Shown here: positions 34,576 through 43,948 of the stretch, piece after piece | Layout of the letters: every line of letters begins with the position of its first letter | How positions within the stretch are numbered: position 1 is the stretch's first letter | Assembly (NCBI RefSeq): GCF_007558865.1 | Contig: NZ_VLPK01000003.1 | Span: 558,001 to 622,000 of the forward strand | Origin: Mucilaginibacter corticis | GTDB taxonomy: Bacteria > Bacteroidota > Bacteroidia > Sphingobacteriales > Sphingobacteriaceae | DNA length: 64,000 nucleotides | Reading direction: 5' to 3' | Translations under genes and position numbers: made by a program | The notes under the pieces: generated by a model | The model's database searches: none | The model's input: only the letters and a program-made list of their open reading frames with translations | What the model was told of the DNA's origin: nothing

Positions 34576-35685
34576 TTACATATTAGCTATCGGCTTGCCG
34601 TTTTTGATCTCCTCACTGCTTTTAGCTACATATAGCGCGTTGACTTTTAAACTTTTTCCGAACACCTCGGCCAAACTGTCGGTCACCCGGCCAAGACGTA
34701 CCGGCACTCTTTTAGCGATATTTGAAGAATCTTCAATCATAAAGATACCATCGGCCGAGTTAACTACCGCGCCTTTAGGTACCACGAACGCATTTGCATC
34801 AGCATCCAACCCGATCACCGCTTCAGCAACCATGCCAGGGGATAATCTACGATCATCATTTATAACATCCAGTTCGATATGTTCAGAACGCAATGACTTG
34901 TCCATTACACCGGCCCTCCTGGCAATCTTCGCGCTAAACGGTTGGTCAGGGAAAGCTTTTACGGTAAATTTTACCACATCATTTAATTTGATAAAATTTT
35001 TATAGGCCTCAGGAATCTCAATCACCAGGCGCAGGTGTTGTTGCTCTGCAAGTGTAAAAATGGGTAATTCTGAGCCTTTTCCGGCAGGGCCGATATAAGC
35101 ACCCAGGTTTACATTCCGTGCGCTTATTACGCCATCAAAAGGTGCACGGATGGTTAGATATTGCGCGATAGTTTTGTTTGCTTCATAATCAGCTTTCGCG
35201 GCTTGCATTTGTGCAAGGTCTGAGTTACGTTTTGCGCTGGCTATGTCTACATCATTTTTTGATATGGTGCCGGGTGTTTTGCTGGCATCAACAATACGCT
35301 CATAAGTTGCATTACTTTGCTCATAAATTGCCTGCTGTGCTTTATATTTTGACATAGATGCTGCTAGTTGCTGCACCAGTTCGGGTGCTTCAAGCGTGGC
35401 AAGCACCTGGCCTTTTTTTACTTCAGAACCCACATCAGCCGTCAGGTTTTTCACGTAGCTGTTAACCTTGGCGTAAATATCCACCTGACGGTAAGCAGTC
35501 AGCTCAGAAGGTATCTTAAGTTCAGTATGCAATGAGCCTTTTGATAAGGCAAATGTTGCCGGAACAGCTTTGGCCGCAGGCGCTGCCTTTTTCTCGGTTT
35601 CTTTACTTTCCCCGTCAGACGACGAGCAGCCTGCCCAAAATAATGAGGCAACGGCAATAGTGATAATTATAGCTTTAGTGTTCAT
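34576..35685 (-). CDS. RND efflux periplasmic adaptor (membrane fusion protein)
   Basis: 369-residue lipoprotein (IAVASLFWAGCSSSDG, lipid-anchored Cys at about 19). It has the biotinyl-lipoyl half motifs YVKNLTADVGSEVKKGQVLATLE (about 72-94, read in parts) and TIRAPFDGVISARNV, a coiled hairpin between them (LAASMSKYKAQQAIYEQS...) and beta-barrel/MP domains after (PDQPFSAKIARRAG; LSPGMVAEAVIG). It couples the inner-membrane RND pump to TolC. Last gene of the operon, 4 bp after the pump. Confidence 0.92.
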   Translation of the reverse strand: MNTKAIIITIAVASLFWAGCSSSDGESKETEKKAAPAAKAVPATFALSKGSLHTELKIPSELTAYRQVDIYAKVNSYVKNLTADVGSEVKKGQVLATLEAPELVQQLAASMSKYKAQQAIYEQSNATYERIVDASKTPGTISKNDVDIASAKRNSDLAQMQAAKADYEANKTIAQYLTIRAPFDGVISARNVNLGAYIGPAGKGSELPIFTLAEQQHLRLVIEIPEAYKNFIKLNDVVKFTVKAFPDQPFSAKIARRAGVMDKSLRSEHIELDVINDDRRLSPGMVAEAVIGLDADANAFVVPKGAVVNSADGIFMIEDSSNIAKRVPVRLGRVTDSLAEVFGKSLKVNALYVAKSSEEIKNGKPIANM

Positions 35686-35689
35686 TTTT

Positions 35690-38600
35690 TTATGCTGTTA
35701 AAGAGTTGATATATTCCATGCTTTCCTCGTCGTTAGCTTCAAGGGAAACTGATTTTACAGATGCTTTTTCCTGTGCCCAGGCAAACACCAGCGGCAGGAT
35801 AAATAAAGTGGCAAATGTTGAGGCGATTAGTCCGCCTACCACGGCCCTACCCAGCGGCGATGTTTGGTCGCCTGCCTCACCTAACCCGCTGGCCATAGGT
35901 ATCATACCTACAACCATTGCCAGGGCGGTCATTAAAATAGGTCTTAAGCGTAACGCTACGGCTTCGCGTGCCGAAAGCAGCGAACTACTATTGATTAACC
36001 TGATCTGCTCGGCATTTGTGATCAATAGTACCGCGTTAGAGATAGATACGCCCACCGACATAATTATACCCATGTAGGATTGCAGGTTAAGCGTAGAACC
36101 CGTAATGAGCAACATTACAAGCGAACCTATAATTACAGCAGGCACAGTAGTCAAAATAACGGCCGACACCCGGAACGATTGGAAGTTGGCTGCCAGCATC
36201 AGGAAGATCACTACAATGGCAACCAGCAAACCGTTTTGCAGGCTGCTTAGCGTGTCTGTTAATGTTTGGCTCAACCCCACCAGTTCGGCAGTAGTACCGC
36301 GCGGTAGTTCACCCAGTGATGCTATTGCTTTTTGTACATCTGCCGATGCCTTACCCAGATCCTGTTTATTCAGGTTAGCAGTTACAGAAAGTATAGGCAG
36401 CGCGCCAATGTCGTCATTTTCGCCATAAGTGGTATCCTGCTTAATGGTAGCCACGTCGCTCAATACCGGGCGGCTGCCATTGGCAAGCAAAGGTATTTCG
36501 CCGATATCATTAATGCTTTGCATTTTATTTTCGGGCACCTGCACCTGTACGTTATAGCTATTGCCTGATTTTTCATCGGTCCAGATGCTCCTGTCGGTAT
36601 ACCGTGAAGAAGAAGTAGAAGCAATTAATGAGCGCGATACATCATTTACATCAACACCTAATTGTGCCGCGCGCTGGCGATCGATCTCGATATTAATAGC
36701 AGGATATTTATTGGATTGCCCTAATTGTACATCACGCAGGTAAGGGATTTCCTTTAGTTTAGCTATCAGTTTGGCGGCGTACAACTCGTTCATCTTTTTA
36801 TTACGGCCGGCAAAACGTACCTCGATCGGGGTTGGTGATCCCTGGCTCAAGATCTTATCGGTCAACTCGATAGGCTCAAAAGACAGCTTGATATCCGGAA
36901 CTTGTTTGGCCACCTCGTGGCGTATTTTTTCCTTCAACTCATCAAGATTAGTATGATAACCTTCTTTAAAAGCCACCTGGAGGACTGCCTCTTGCGGACC
37001 GGCCATCCAAAGGAAAACCGGGTTGGTAGAAAACAGGTTTGGGTGAATACCCACATAGGCAGACGTGATCAGGATGTGATCGTCGCCCACAATATTCTTA
37101 ATGATCTGCGTGGTTTGTAATGTTTTATCTTCGGTCCGTTCGATACGGGTACCCTCTGCCGCACGGATCCGTACCTGGAACTGTCCGCCATTTACCTTAG
37201 GTAAAATATCCTTACCGATATGGTTCAATAGTAAAGCGCCTATGATGATCGACACTATCAGATAGACCAGCACAACGGGTTTACGCAGCGGCATGATCCG
37301 GTCAATAAAATTAAGGAACCGCAAACGTAGGCGATCAAAACTGCTCAGTTTATCTGCAGGTGTATGTTCCAGTTCTTTTACGATCTCTTCTTTTTGGCTC
37401 CAGGTATGCTCTTCATCTCCCTTTACCGGTTGGTGCGCTTTTTTAGCATGGCTTTTCATGATCCAGTTAGCCATTACAGGCACAAAGGTTTGTGCAAGGA
37501 AATAAGAAGTAACCATGCTGAAACCGATGGCTAATGCCAATGGCAGGAACAACCCTCCCGGTATGCCGCCCATAGTAAACGCAGGTGCAAATACGGCAAG
37601 GATACAGAAAAGTATCAGCAATTTAGGAAAAGCTATCTCTTTACAGGCATCCCAAATGGCCAGGCGCTTTGGCTTACCCATATCAAAATGCTGGTGTATA
37701 TTCTCTATGGTTACCGTACTTTCATCTACCAGGATACCTATGGCCAGTGACAAACCGCTCAAAGTCATGATATTGATGGTTTGCCCGAAAAGGCTAAGAA
37801 ATAACACGCCGGATATAATAGATGCAGGGATGGTCAGGATAACGATAGTTGCACCGCGCCAGTCGCCCAGGAAAAGCAATACCATCAATCCCGTAAGGAT
37901 AGCACCTATGGCGCCTTCTGATATTAGGCTTTTTACAGCGTTGATCACGTAAACAGACTGGTCAAAAGAATAGGTCAGCTTTACATCGTCCGGTAATTGC
38001 GACTGCATTTTTGGCAACGCTTTTTTCAGTTTCTGTACTACCTCCCAGGTAGAAGCATCGGCATTTTTGGCTATACTCATATAAACAGACCGCTTACCAT
38101 TTACTAATGCGTAGCCGACAGTAATATCGGCACCATCCTCTACCGTAGCAACGTCGCGGATATAAACGTTACCTACACTACCTTTAAATAAAGGGATATC
38201 ACCAAAATCTTTGATCTTATGAATCGTGGTATTGGTGGGTGTGATATAGTTTTTATCACCCACACGAACGTTTCCTGATGGAGTTGTCTGGTTATTAATG
38301 GCTATTGCCCTTACTATCTGATCCGGCGTAAGGTTATGGCTGCGCAATAAAGCAGGGTCAGGTTTGATTACTACCGTACGGATATTACCTCCGAATGGAG
38401 GCGGCGATAATAATCCGGGAATAGTTGTAAACGCGGAACGTACATATACGTTGGCCAAGTCAAGCAACTCGTTGTTGTTGCGTTTATCGCTGCTCACGAT
38501 AACCTGCCCCACGGGAAGTGTCGAAGAGTCAAATCTTATTATGAATGGCGGATTGGAACCGGCAGGAAACAATGCCTGCGCACGGGCACTAGCGGCTGAT

Positions 38601-38923
38601 GTTTCAGCTTCAGCCGCAGCCATATTAGTGCCCGGGTAAAAGTTAAGTTTGATAAGCGCCAGGCCCTGTATGTTCTTGGTTTCGATACTTTTTACGCCGT
38701 TAACATACAGCAGCGTATTGATATACTGCTTGGTGAAAAAAGTTTCCATCTGGTTTGGTGTGAAACCGCCATAAGGGTGCGCGATATATAAAACAGGCAA
38801 ACCTAGCTGCGGAAAAATATCGATCTTGACAGACTTGATGGCGCTGATCCCGAAAAATAAAAGTGACACTACCAGCACCATGATGGTGATAGGTTTTTTA
38901 AGTGCAAATAAAATTAAGTTCAT
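35690..38923 (-). CDS. RND superfamily efflux pump (AcrB/CusA-like)
   Basis: 1077-residue inner-membrane proton-driven pump with the usual duplicated layout: a helix at the N terminus (IMVLVVSLLFFGISAIKS), a large porter/docking loop, helices 2-7 with the signature GILVDESTVTIENI (about residues 396-409, Asp-rich helix 4), a second periplasmic loop and helices 8-12 (GVSISNAVLLITNAEQIR; SGLGEAGDQTSPLGRAVVGG). The charged segment near 490-520 is unusually long and hydrophilic. Helix 4 has a single acidic D-E pair (VDES) instead of the AcrB pair DD, as in some heavy-metal or divergent families. Substrate not predictable. Confidence 0.93.
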   Translation of the reverse strand: MNLILFALKKPITIMVLVVSLLFFGISAIKSVKIDIFPQLGLPVLYIAHPYGGFTPNQMETFFTKQYINTLLYVNGVKSIETKNIQGLALIKLNFYPGTNMAAAEAETSAASARAQALFPAGSNPPFIIRFDSSTLPVGQVIVSSDKRNNNELLDLANVYVRSAFTTIPGLLSPPPFGGNIRTVVIKPDPALLRSHNLTPDQIVRAIAINNQTTPSGNVRVGDKNYITPTNTTIHKIKDFGDIPLFKGSVGNVYIRDVATVEDGADITVGYALVNGKRSVYMSIAKNADASTWEVVQKLKKALPKMQSQLPDDVKLTYSFDQSVYVINAVKSLISEGAIGAILTGLMVLLFLGDWRGATIVILTIPASIISGVLFLSLFGQTINIMTLSGLSLAIGILVDESTVTIENIHQHFDMGKPKRLAIWDACKEIAFPKLLILFCILAVFAPAFTMGGIPGGLFLPLALAIGFSMVTSYFLAQTFVPVMANWIMKSHAKKAHQPVKGDEEHTWSQKEEIVKELEHTPADKLSSFDRLRLRFLNFIDRIMPLRKPVVLVYLIVSIIIGALLLNHIGKDILPKVNGGQFQVRIRAAEGTRIERTEDKTLQTTQIIKNIVGDDHILITSAYVGIHPNLFSTNPVFLWMAGPQEAVLQVAFKEGYHTNLDELKEKIRHEVAKQVPDIKLSFEPIELTDKILSQGSPTPIEVRFAGRNKKMNELYAAKLIAKLKEIPYLRDVQLGQSNKYPAINIEIDRQRAAQLGVDVNDVSRSLIASTSSSRYTDRSIWTDEKSGNSYNVQVQVPENKMQSINDIGEIPLLANGSRPVLSDVATIKQDTTYGENDDIGALPILSVTANLNKQDLGKASADVQKAIASLGELPRGTTAELVGLSQTLTDTLSSLQNGLLVAIVVIFLMLAANFQSFRVSAVILTTVPAVIIGSLVMLLITGSTLNLQSYMGIIMSVGVSISNAVLLITNAEQIRLINSSSLLSAREAVALRLRPILMTALAMVVGMIPMASGLGEAGDQTSPLGRAVVGGLIASTFATLFILPLVFAWAQEKASVKSVSLEANDEESMEYINSLTA

Positions 38924-38928
38924 GGTGT

Positions 38929-40392
38929 TTAAAGGTTACTGGAAAATATATTGAAATCGCCGGTTGCCGCTGCTTTTAGTAGCAGGGCTTGCCAAACGTT
39001 GTTATAGGCAATGTCGCGGTCTGTTTCTGCCCTTACCAATGCATACAAAGCTTGGGTAACATTTACCAGGTCGGTAAGGCCGTGGTTATAAAGCACCAGT
39101 TTTTGATGATAAGTATCGTTGGCTGCCTTTACCTGCTGCGGCGTTTCATAATAATCTGCAATGGCATTTTTAAGTTTAGTATCGGCAAAATTATTCTGTG
39201 TGATGAGCTGCTGCTTTGTAAGTGCCAGCTCGTCTTTTAAGCCTTCGCTTATAAATCGTTGAGATTTAACCTGCTGTTTGGTGCGCAGCGGTTGCGTAAT
39301 ATTCCACGTAACCCCCAGCGCTACGACATAGTTGGTACGGTCAGGACTTAAGCCCGACGACAGGCCACTATCATAATTAGGGTGAGCGGCAGAATAAGTG
39401 TAATTAAACCCCGATCCCCTGGTTTGCATAGCTGCACCTAATGTAAACGTTGGCAAAGCCAGTGTTTTATAATATTTAGCCTGGTCATTGCTATACAGAA
39501 TCCGGTTTTTGTAAAAAGAAAGTACCGGGTGATTAGCCGCCAAAGAATCGTAGGTCAGCGGGAGCGTTTTGGGCAGGTTGGCTATAAAAACAGTGTCAGG
39601 CTCTATCTTCTGCGGTTCTGTGCCAAGTAGTTTTACCAGCGCGCTATTTTGATCGTCTTCATAAGTCATAGCGTTTAACAGTATGCTTTTTGAGTTTGAT
39701 ACCTCTGCATTGGCTTGTGATGAATCTACGCCGGCGATCAGGTCTTTTTTTGCTTTCCTTACAATCACCTGCCTGAGCGTGTCTGCACGGTCAAGGTTTT
39801 TGTGATAAGATGCGGTTAGCCTGTGGGCGGCCAACAAGTTAAGGTAAGCCGCAGCTACCCGCACTTCGTGCTGAAATATCTCTTGTGAAACGTCACTGGC
39901 ATCAAGATCTTGTTTAGCGCCTGCCGTTAAGATCTTTTGCTTTGAACGGCCGAACGCGTAAAAATCCCAGTTGATATTGGCCAGGTAAAGCGAACCGAAA
40001 GCGGCATTCCAATTTTGGCTGGCCAGCGGTATACCGCCGGATGAGATTCCTGCCGGACCAAAACCATAGGCCGGGCCATTAATACCATTTGCTGTACCAT
40101 AATCTGCCTGTGCAGATAAATTGAAGTTAGGCAGATAATCTAATTTTGCCTGTACAACAGACGCGGTTGAAGCTTTTACATAAGCCTGTTTGGCTTTTAT
40201 GATGCCATAGTTGTCAAGCGCTGTCTTAATGGCTTGCTTAAGTGTTAAAGGGGTTTGAGCTTTTATTGTAGTGCTGAACATAACGAGAGCGAGAACAAAA
40301 ATCCTTACCGGGGAAGTGATGCTTCCAAAAAATAAAGGACGTAAGTATCCTACCCCCGGCATGCCGGAGCTCTTTAATTGTGCTATTTTCAT
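38929..40392 (-). CDS. TolC-family outer-membrane efflux protein
   Basis: 487 residues: signal region VRIFVLALVMFSTTIKAQ after a somewhat long N-terminal extension, then two OEP repeats rich in long amphipathic helices (LTLKQAIKTALDNYGIIKAKQAYVKAS; VAAAYLNLLAAHRLTASYHKNLDRAD; KQQVKSQRFISEGLKDELALTKQQL, each read in parts). It forms the trimeric outer-membrane channel of the tripartite pump. It is 26 bp downstream of the TetR gene and 5 bp upstream of the pump. Confidence 0.9.
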   Translation of the reverse strand: MKIAQLKSSGMPGVGYLRPLFFGSITSPVRIFVLALVMFSTTIKAQTPLTLKQAIKTALDNYGIIKAKQAYVKASTASVVQAKLDYLPNFNLSAQADYGTANGINGPAYGFGPAGISSGGIPLASQNWNAAFGSLYLANINWDFYAFGRSKQKILTAGAKQDLDASDVSQEIFQHEVRVAAAYLNLLAAHRLTASYHKNLDRADTLRQVIVRKAKKDLIAGVDSSQANAEVSNSKSILLNAMTYEDDQNSALVKLLGTEPQKIEPDTVFIANLPKTLPLTYDSLAANHPVLSFYKNRILYSNDQAKYYKTLALPTFTLGAAMQTRGSGFNYTYSAAHPNYDSGLSSGLSPDRTNYVVALGVTWNITQPLRTKQQVKSQRFISEGLKDELALTKQQLITQNNFADTKLKNAIADYYETPQQVKAANDTYHQKLVLYNHGLTDLVNVTQALYALVRAETDRDIAYNNVWQALLLKAAATGDFNIFSSNL

Positions 40393-40418
40393 GGCTTTGT
40401 TGTTTTTAGATAGCTGGC

Positions 40419-40982
40419 CTAAACCAGCTTGCGTACAATTTCTTTAGCGTTCTCTAACGATTGATGTGATTTAGTAATGTAAGTAAGGATGAGCCCACCT
40501 TCCAGGTGCAGGAAAACGCTTTCTGCAAATTGTTCATCGTTTAACAACCTGTCCTTTGGCCTGTTCATTTGCTTAACCAGTTCAATGACGTGGGCCTTTA
40601 GGTTGTTTTTGAATTTAGACGTTCGTTCCAAAACATCAATTTCATCTTTTGGCATTTCTGCGCTAATTTTATTCCAATGGCAGCCGCCGTAATTGGATTT
40701 GATCTGCCGGCCAATACGATAATCAAATATGGCGATGAGCCTGTCAAATGGGTCAGTAATGTCCTTACTAAATTCCGCTAGGCCATCAAACCATTTGTCA
40801 TAGATCCGGTCGAGGTAGGCCAAAAGCAATTCGCTTTTTGAACTGAAGTGATTGTAAAGAGATGGCTTTGAGATACCGGCCTCTTCAATGATCTGATTAA
40901 TACCGGTAAGATTATAACCTTGTTCATAAAACAACCTATCGGCCGTTTCCATGATCTTATCAAATACTACTACTGGTTTCAT
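40419..40982 (-). CDS. TetR-family repressor of the RND operon
   Basis: 187 residues with an N-terminal TetR helix-turn-helix (IMETADRLFYEQGYNLTG, then IIEEAGISKPSLYNHFSSKSELLLAYLD at about 25-52) and a ligand-binding C-terminal domain (CHWNKISAEMPKDEID). It is the first gene of the four-gene efflux operon and probably represses it until a pump substrate binds. Promoter and operator candidates lie directly upstream. Confidence 0.92.
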   Translation of the reverse strand: MKPVVVFDKIMETADRLFYEQGYNLTGINQIIEEAGISKPSLYNHFSSKSELLLAYLDRIYDKWFDGLAEFSKDITDPFDRLIAIFDYRIGRQIKSNYGGCHWNKISAEMPKDEIDVLERTSKFKNNLKAHVIELVKQMNRPKDRLLNDEQFAESVFLHLEGGLILTYITKSHQSLENAKEIVRKLV

Positions 40983-40986
40983 AGAG

Positions 40987-41025
40987 CAAATATACGTACA
41001 ACAAGTTAACTTACAAGTCTGTTAA
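40987..41025 (-). promoter_or_regulatory. Promoter and candidate operator of the RND operon
   Basis: On the minus strand TTG (41016-41014), a 19-bp spacer and TATATTTG (40994-40987) fit the Bacteroidota consensus, with the ATG at 40982 only 4 bp further, implying a very short or absent leader. TTAAC (41006-41010) and GTTAA (41021-41025) frame a 20-bp imperfect palindrome over the -33 region, suited to the TetR protein. Confidence 0.45.
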
Positions 41026-41315
41026 ATTACTATTTGATTTAATAACATTTTGCTGACATATCCATTTGCCAATAATACCGTGCAATGAAACAGGATGAAG
41101 CAGGATCTCACGAAGAACTGAACATTTAAATGACTTGCAGGCTGACTAACGACAACGAATTTATAATTCACTATCTTGCAGCAACCAATAAGCGTATAAT
41201 TTTAATATGACACATCACTCGTTTTTTAATTTGCATGGCGAAGGTAAAGGCCGCGCGATTAAGCCAGGGCTGGTTTACAACCCTTTTTCTGTTTACAAAT
41301 TCAGTGTAAAGTGAT
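41026..41315. other. Intergenic promoter region without gene
   Basis: 290 bp between the divergent tetR and KDG kinase genes. A frame on the minus strand (41171-41407) only mirrors the kinase start. No RNA gene seen. Confidence 0.45.
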
Positions 41316-42323
41316 ATGAGCTTTTTAACTTTTGGCGAGATCATGCTCAGGCTTACTCCACCGGTAAGCGGAGAAAAATTGTATGGCAGTTCCGTTTTCG
41401 CAGTCAACTATGCCGGTTCTGAATCAAACGTTGCCAGTTCATTGGCAATATTGGGTAATAGCGTACAGTTTATTACTAAAGTGCCCGACAATACAATTGG
41501 CGACAACGCTATCCGCTCATTAACAAATTATGGTGTAGATGTTGCCCAAATAAAAAAAGGCGGCGAACGTTTGGGTACTTATTTTGTTGAGTTGGGGTCT
41601 TCAATCCGCCCGTCAAGGGTTATCTATGATAGAAAATTCTCTGCTTTTAGCCAGATCGATGTTAATGAATTTGATTGGCAGGAGATCCTTGAAGGGAAAT
41701 CCTGGTTATTTGTGTCCGGCATCACCGCTGCTGTATCCGATAGCTGCGCGGAGGCCACCATTGCCCTTGTAGCGCAAGCAAAAAAATTAAATGTGAATGT
41801 GGCGTTTGATTTTAATTACCGGCGTACGCTATGGAGTGATAATTTAAAAGCCAGGCAGGTATTTGACCGCATACTTGAACATACTGATCTGTTGTTAGGA
41901 AACGTTGGCGGATTAATAGATGTTTACGATATGAAGATTAACGGCAGTAATGAAACTGAAATGGCTCATCACGGTATACAATTGACTGCTGCGCAATTTG
42001 GACTTAAACAAATTGCCTTTACCATTCGCGAACATAATTCTGCATCAAGCAACAGGCTTGGCGCTGTTTTCTTTAACGAAGGCAAAACTTACATATCACC
42101 CAATTACACAGTTGATATTACCGACCGCTTTGGCAGCGGGGACGCATTTGCTGCAAGTATACTTCATGCCTTAAACAAAGGCTGGGATAATCAAAAGATC
42201 ATCAATTTTGCAGCCGCGGCTTTTGCCTTAAAACATACTATACCCGGCGATCAGCATACCAGCCCGGAACACGAAATAATTTCAATTATGGAGGGTAATA
42301 CCTCCGGTCATGTTATCAGATGA
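41316..42323 (+). CDS. kdgK: 2-dehydro-3-deoxygluconokinase (PfkB family)
   Basis: 335-residue KDG kinase giving KDPG for the Entner-Doudoroff aldolase encoded next. It starts MSFLTFGEIMLRLTPP, with the PfkB signature YAGSESNVASSLAILGN at 29-45, FITKVPDN, and the catalytic-site motif DRFGSGDAFAASILHAL (about 270-286, GSGD instead of the usual GAGD, Asp conserved). Its stop overlaps the aldolase ATG by 4 nt, indicating translational coupling. It is a paralogue of the truncated kinase at the left edge, probably serving a different sugar-acid route. Confidence 0.93.
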   Translation: MSFLTFGEIMLRLTPPVSGEKLYGSSVFAVNYAGSESNVASSLAILGNSVQFITKVPDNTIGDNAIRSLTNYGVDVAQIKKGGERLGTYFVELGSSIRPSRVIYDRKFSAFSQIDVNEFDWQEILEGKSWLFVSGITAAVSDSCAEATIALVAQAKKLNVNVAFDFNYRRTLWSDNLKARQVFDRILEHTDLLLGNVGGLIDVYDMKINGSNETEMAHHGIQLTAAQFGLKQIAFTIREHNSASSNRLGAVFFNEGKTYISPNYTVDITDRFGSGDAFAASILHALNKGWDNQKIINFAAAAFALKHTIPGDQHTSPEHEIISIMEGNTSGHVIR

Positions 42324-42940
42324 AATCATCCATTATAAATCATATCGAATCGGCCAAAGTGGTGGCCATTATCAGGTTAGACGATACCGATACTGTTCGA
42401 CCCGTCATCAAGGCGCTCATTGAATCTGGTATCTCTGTTTTAGAAATCACCAGCAATACACCCTCTTTTTGCGAACATATTACCTGGGCCCGGCAAAACT
42501 ATCCGGATACACTAATTGGTGCAGGGACAGTAATTACCCCGGCATTAGCCCGGGAGGCTATTCAGGCAGGTGCCCAGTTTTTAGTAACACCTAATACTGA
42601 TATTGAAGTTTTAAAAGTGGCACAAAACGCCGGGGTGGTTACGCTTATGGGCGCCATGACGCCTACCGAAGTGGCAGTTGCCGTTACCAACGGCGCCGAC
42701 TTTGTGAAAGTTTTCCCGGCTGGGCCATTGGGTATTGATTACTTTAAGGCATTGCTTGGCCCTTTTAAAGGGGCAAGGTTTTTAGCTGTCGGCAGTGTTA
42801 ACACAGCAAATGTGGCCGAATGGTTAAAGGCAGGCGCAATAGGCGTTGGTGTTGGCGGGTCATTTACCAGCGGAACGCAAGAGCATATTAAAGAAAAGGT
42901 AACCGGGTTATTGGCGCAAGTTAAACAAGCCGCTCTATAA
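42320..42940 (+). CDS. eda: KDPG/KHG aldolase
   Basis: 206-residue class I aldolase that splits KDPG to pyruvate and glyceraldehyde-3-phosphate. Signatures are VVAIIRLDD near the N terminus, EITSNTPSF with the catalytic Glu (about 43-51), GAGTVITPALAREAIQAGAQFLVTPN and the Schiff-base lysine in FVKVFPAGPLG (about 129-139), followed by GSVNTANVAEWLKAGAIGVGVGG. Coupled to kdgK by an ATGA overlap. Together they feed hexuronate breakdown products into glycolysis. Confidence 0.94.
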   Translation: MKSSIINHIESAKVVAIIRLDDTDTVRPVIKALIESGISVLEITSNTPSFCEHITWARQNYPDTLIGAGTVITPALAREAIQAGAQFLVTPNTDIEVLKVAQNAGVVTLMGAMTPTEVAVAVTNGADFVKVFPAGPLGIDYFKALLGPFKGARFLAVGSVNTANVAEWLKAGAIGVGVGGSFTSGTQEHIKEKVTGLLAQVKQAAL

Positions 42941-42962
42941 AAAATCAGCTTAAAGATCAAAC

Positions 42963-43877
42963 ATGGTATTTCAAGAGGTTTTAAATAAAAAGCGCAGAAA
43001 ACTTATTCCAGAATTTGATAAGCTTTTGGAGTTATGTTATAATAACCAAACTCATCCCGGTGATTTATTATTAATGCATCAAAATGGTTATTATTATCCA
43101 GAGGTTCATAATTGGACTCATACAAGTGAGAAATTATCGCCTTATGTTATGGGTCCGGATAATGAAGGGCATTCTGAACAAACCCACTACGACTTTATAG
43201 GTAGATATATAAATTCAAACCTATTAACACAACCGTTATCGGATTATTTGAACAGTGTTAAGTTTGATTCTAATACAACTGAAGAATTAAAAAAACTAGA
43301 GGATGACGAAGCTTATAGTATTCAAAACGAAATGCTTATTTATCTGAAAATTTGGGAGTCCGATGCCTTTATTAAAAGTCTTTATCAATTGGCAAGAATT
43401 GCAATTGGCGAATCTTATGATTGGCATTTTAAAATAAAGGAAAGCCCTAATGATAAAACAGCTACTGGCACTCGTGGAGAAATATTAAGAAAACAAATTA
43501 TAGATAAATTTAAGTTGATTTTACCCAATCTATTTAATTCATTCGATGCCGCCTATAAGGCGCAAATTAGAAATGCTATAGCTCACTCGCAATATATCAT
43601 TTTGGGACGAACAATAACGCTAAACAATTACAAAAAAGGGAGTGATTATAACAATTTGCCAAGTATTTCATTTGATAAATGGACAGAAGTATTTCACGAA
43701 ACGATTATATTGCATTTTCTCTATAATAAACTCCTTGCCAAAGTGCTAAACATTTATGACCAGATTGCATCGCAGAATAACAATTTCTTTCAAATAAGGA
43801 TTAATCGTGAAGATCCCATCATATCTACTGAATATCGACAAGTAAAATATGATCCAATCTTTAAATATTGGAGATAA
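42963..43877 (+). CDS. HEPN-like protein of unknown function
   Basis: 304 residues, visibly more AT-rich than the genes around it, rich in Asn, Lys, Ile and Tyr. An all-helical C-terminal region contains QIRNAIAHSQY (201-211), an Rx4H motif with a polar residue after Arg, the hallmark of HEPN ribonucleases. The preceding ILRKQIIDKFKLILPNLF fits the helix that packs against it. HEPN proteins often act in anti-phage abortive systems or toxin modules; no partner antitoxin is next door. It follows eda by 22 bp and is followed by an interspersed repeat, suggesting acquisition by transfer. Function inferred only from the motif. Confidence 0.6.
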   Translation: MVFQEVLNKKRRKLIPEFDKLLELCYNNQTHPGDLLLMHQNGYYYPEVHNWTHTSEKLSPYVMGPDNEGHSEQTHYDFIGRYINSNLLTQPLSDYLNSVKFDSNTTEELKKLEDDEAYSIQNEMLIYLKIWESDAFIKSLYQLARIAIGESYDWHFKIKESPNDKTATGTRGEILRKQIIDKFKLILPNLFNSFDAAYKAQIRNAIAHSQYIILGRTITLNNYKKGSDYNNLPSISFDKWTEVFHETIILHFLYNKLLAKVLNIYDQIASQNNNFFQIRINREDPIISTEYRQVKYDPIFKYWR

Positions 43878-43883
43878 CTCCCC

Positions 43884-43905
43884 ACTGGTCGAAGTTTTTA
43901 AAACA
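43884..43905. repeat. CACTGGTCGAAG repeat, copy A (partial)
   Basis: CCACTGGTCGAAGTTTTTAA at 43883-43902 matches the left end of the copies at 45216 and 45879. It lies directly after the HEPN-like gene. Confidence 0.5.
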
Positions 43906-43936
43906 AAACAGGCTTGCTATTTGAACAAGCTTGTTT
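43906..43936. terminator. Terminator hairpin between convergent genes
   Basis: AAACAGGCTTG (43906-43916) pairs with CAAGCTTGTTT (43926-43936) with one G:U. On the minus strand it is followed by TTTTGTTTT, just past the metallophosphoesterase stop. Confidence 0.6.
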
Positions 43937-43948
43937 CGTTTAAAAAGA

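Noticed and set aside
41171..41407. Minus-strand frame across the KDG kinase start
   Set aside because: Overlaps the kinase ATG and has no family features.
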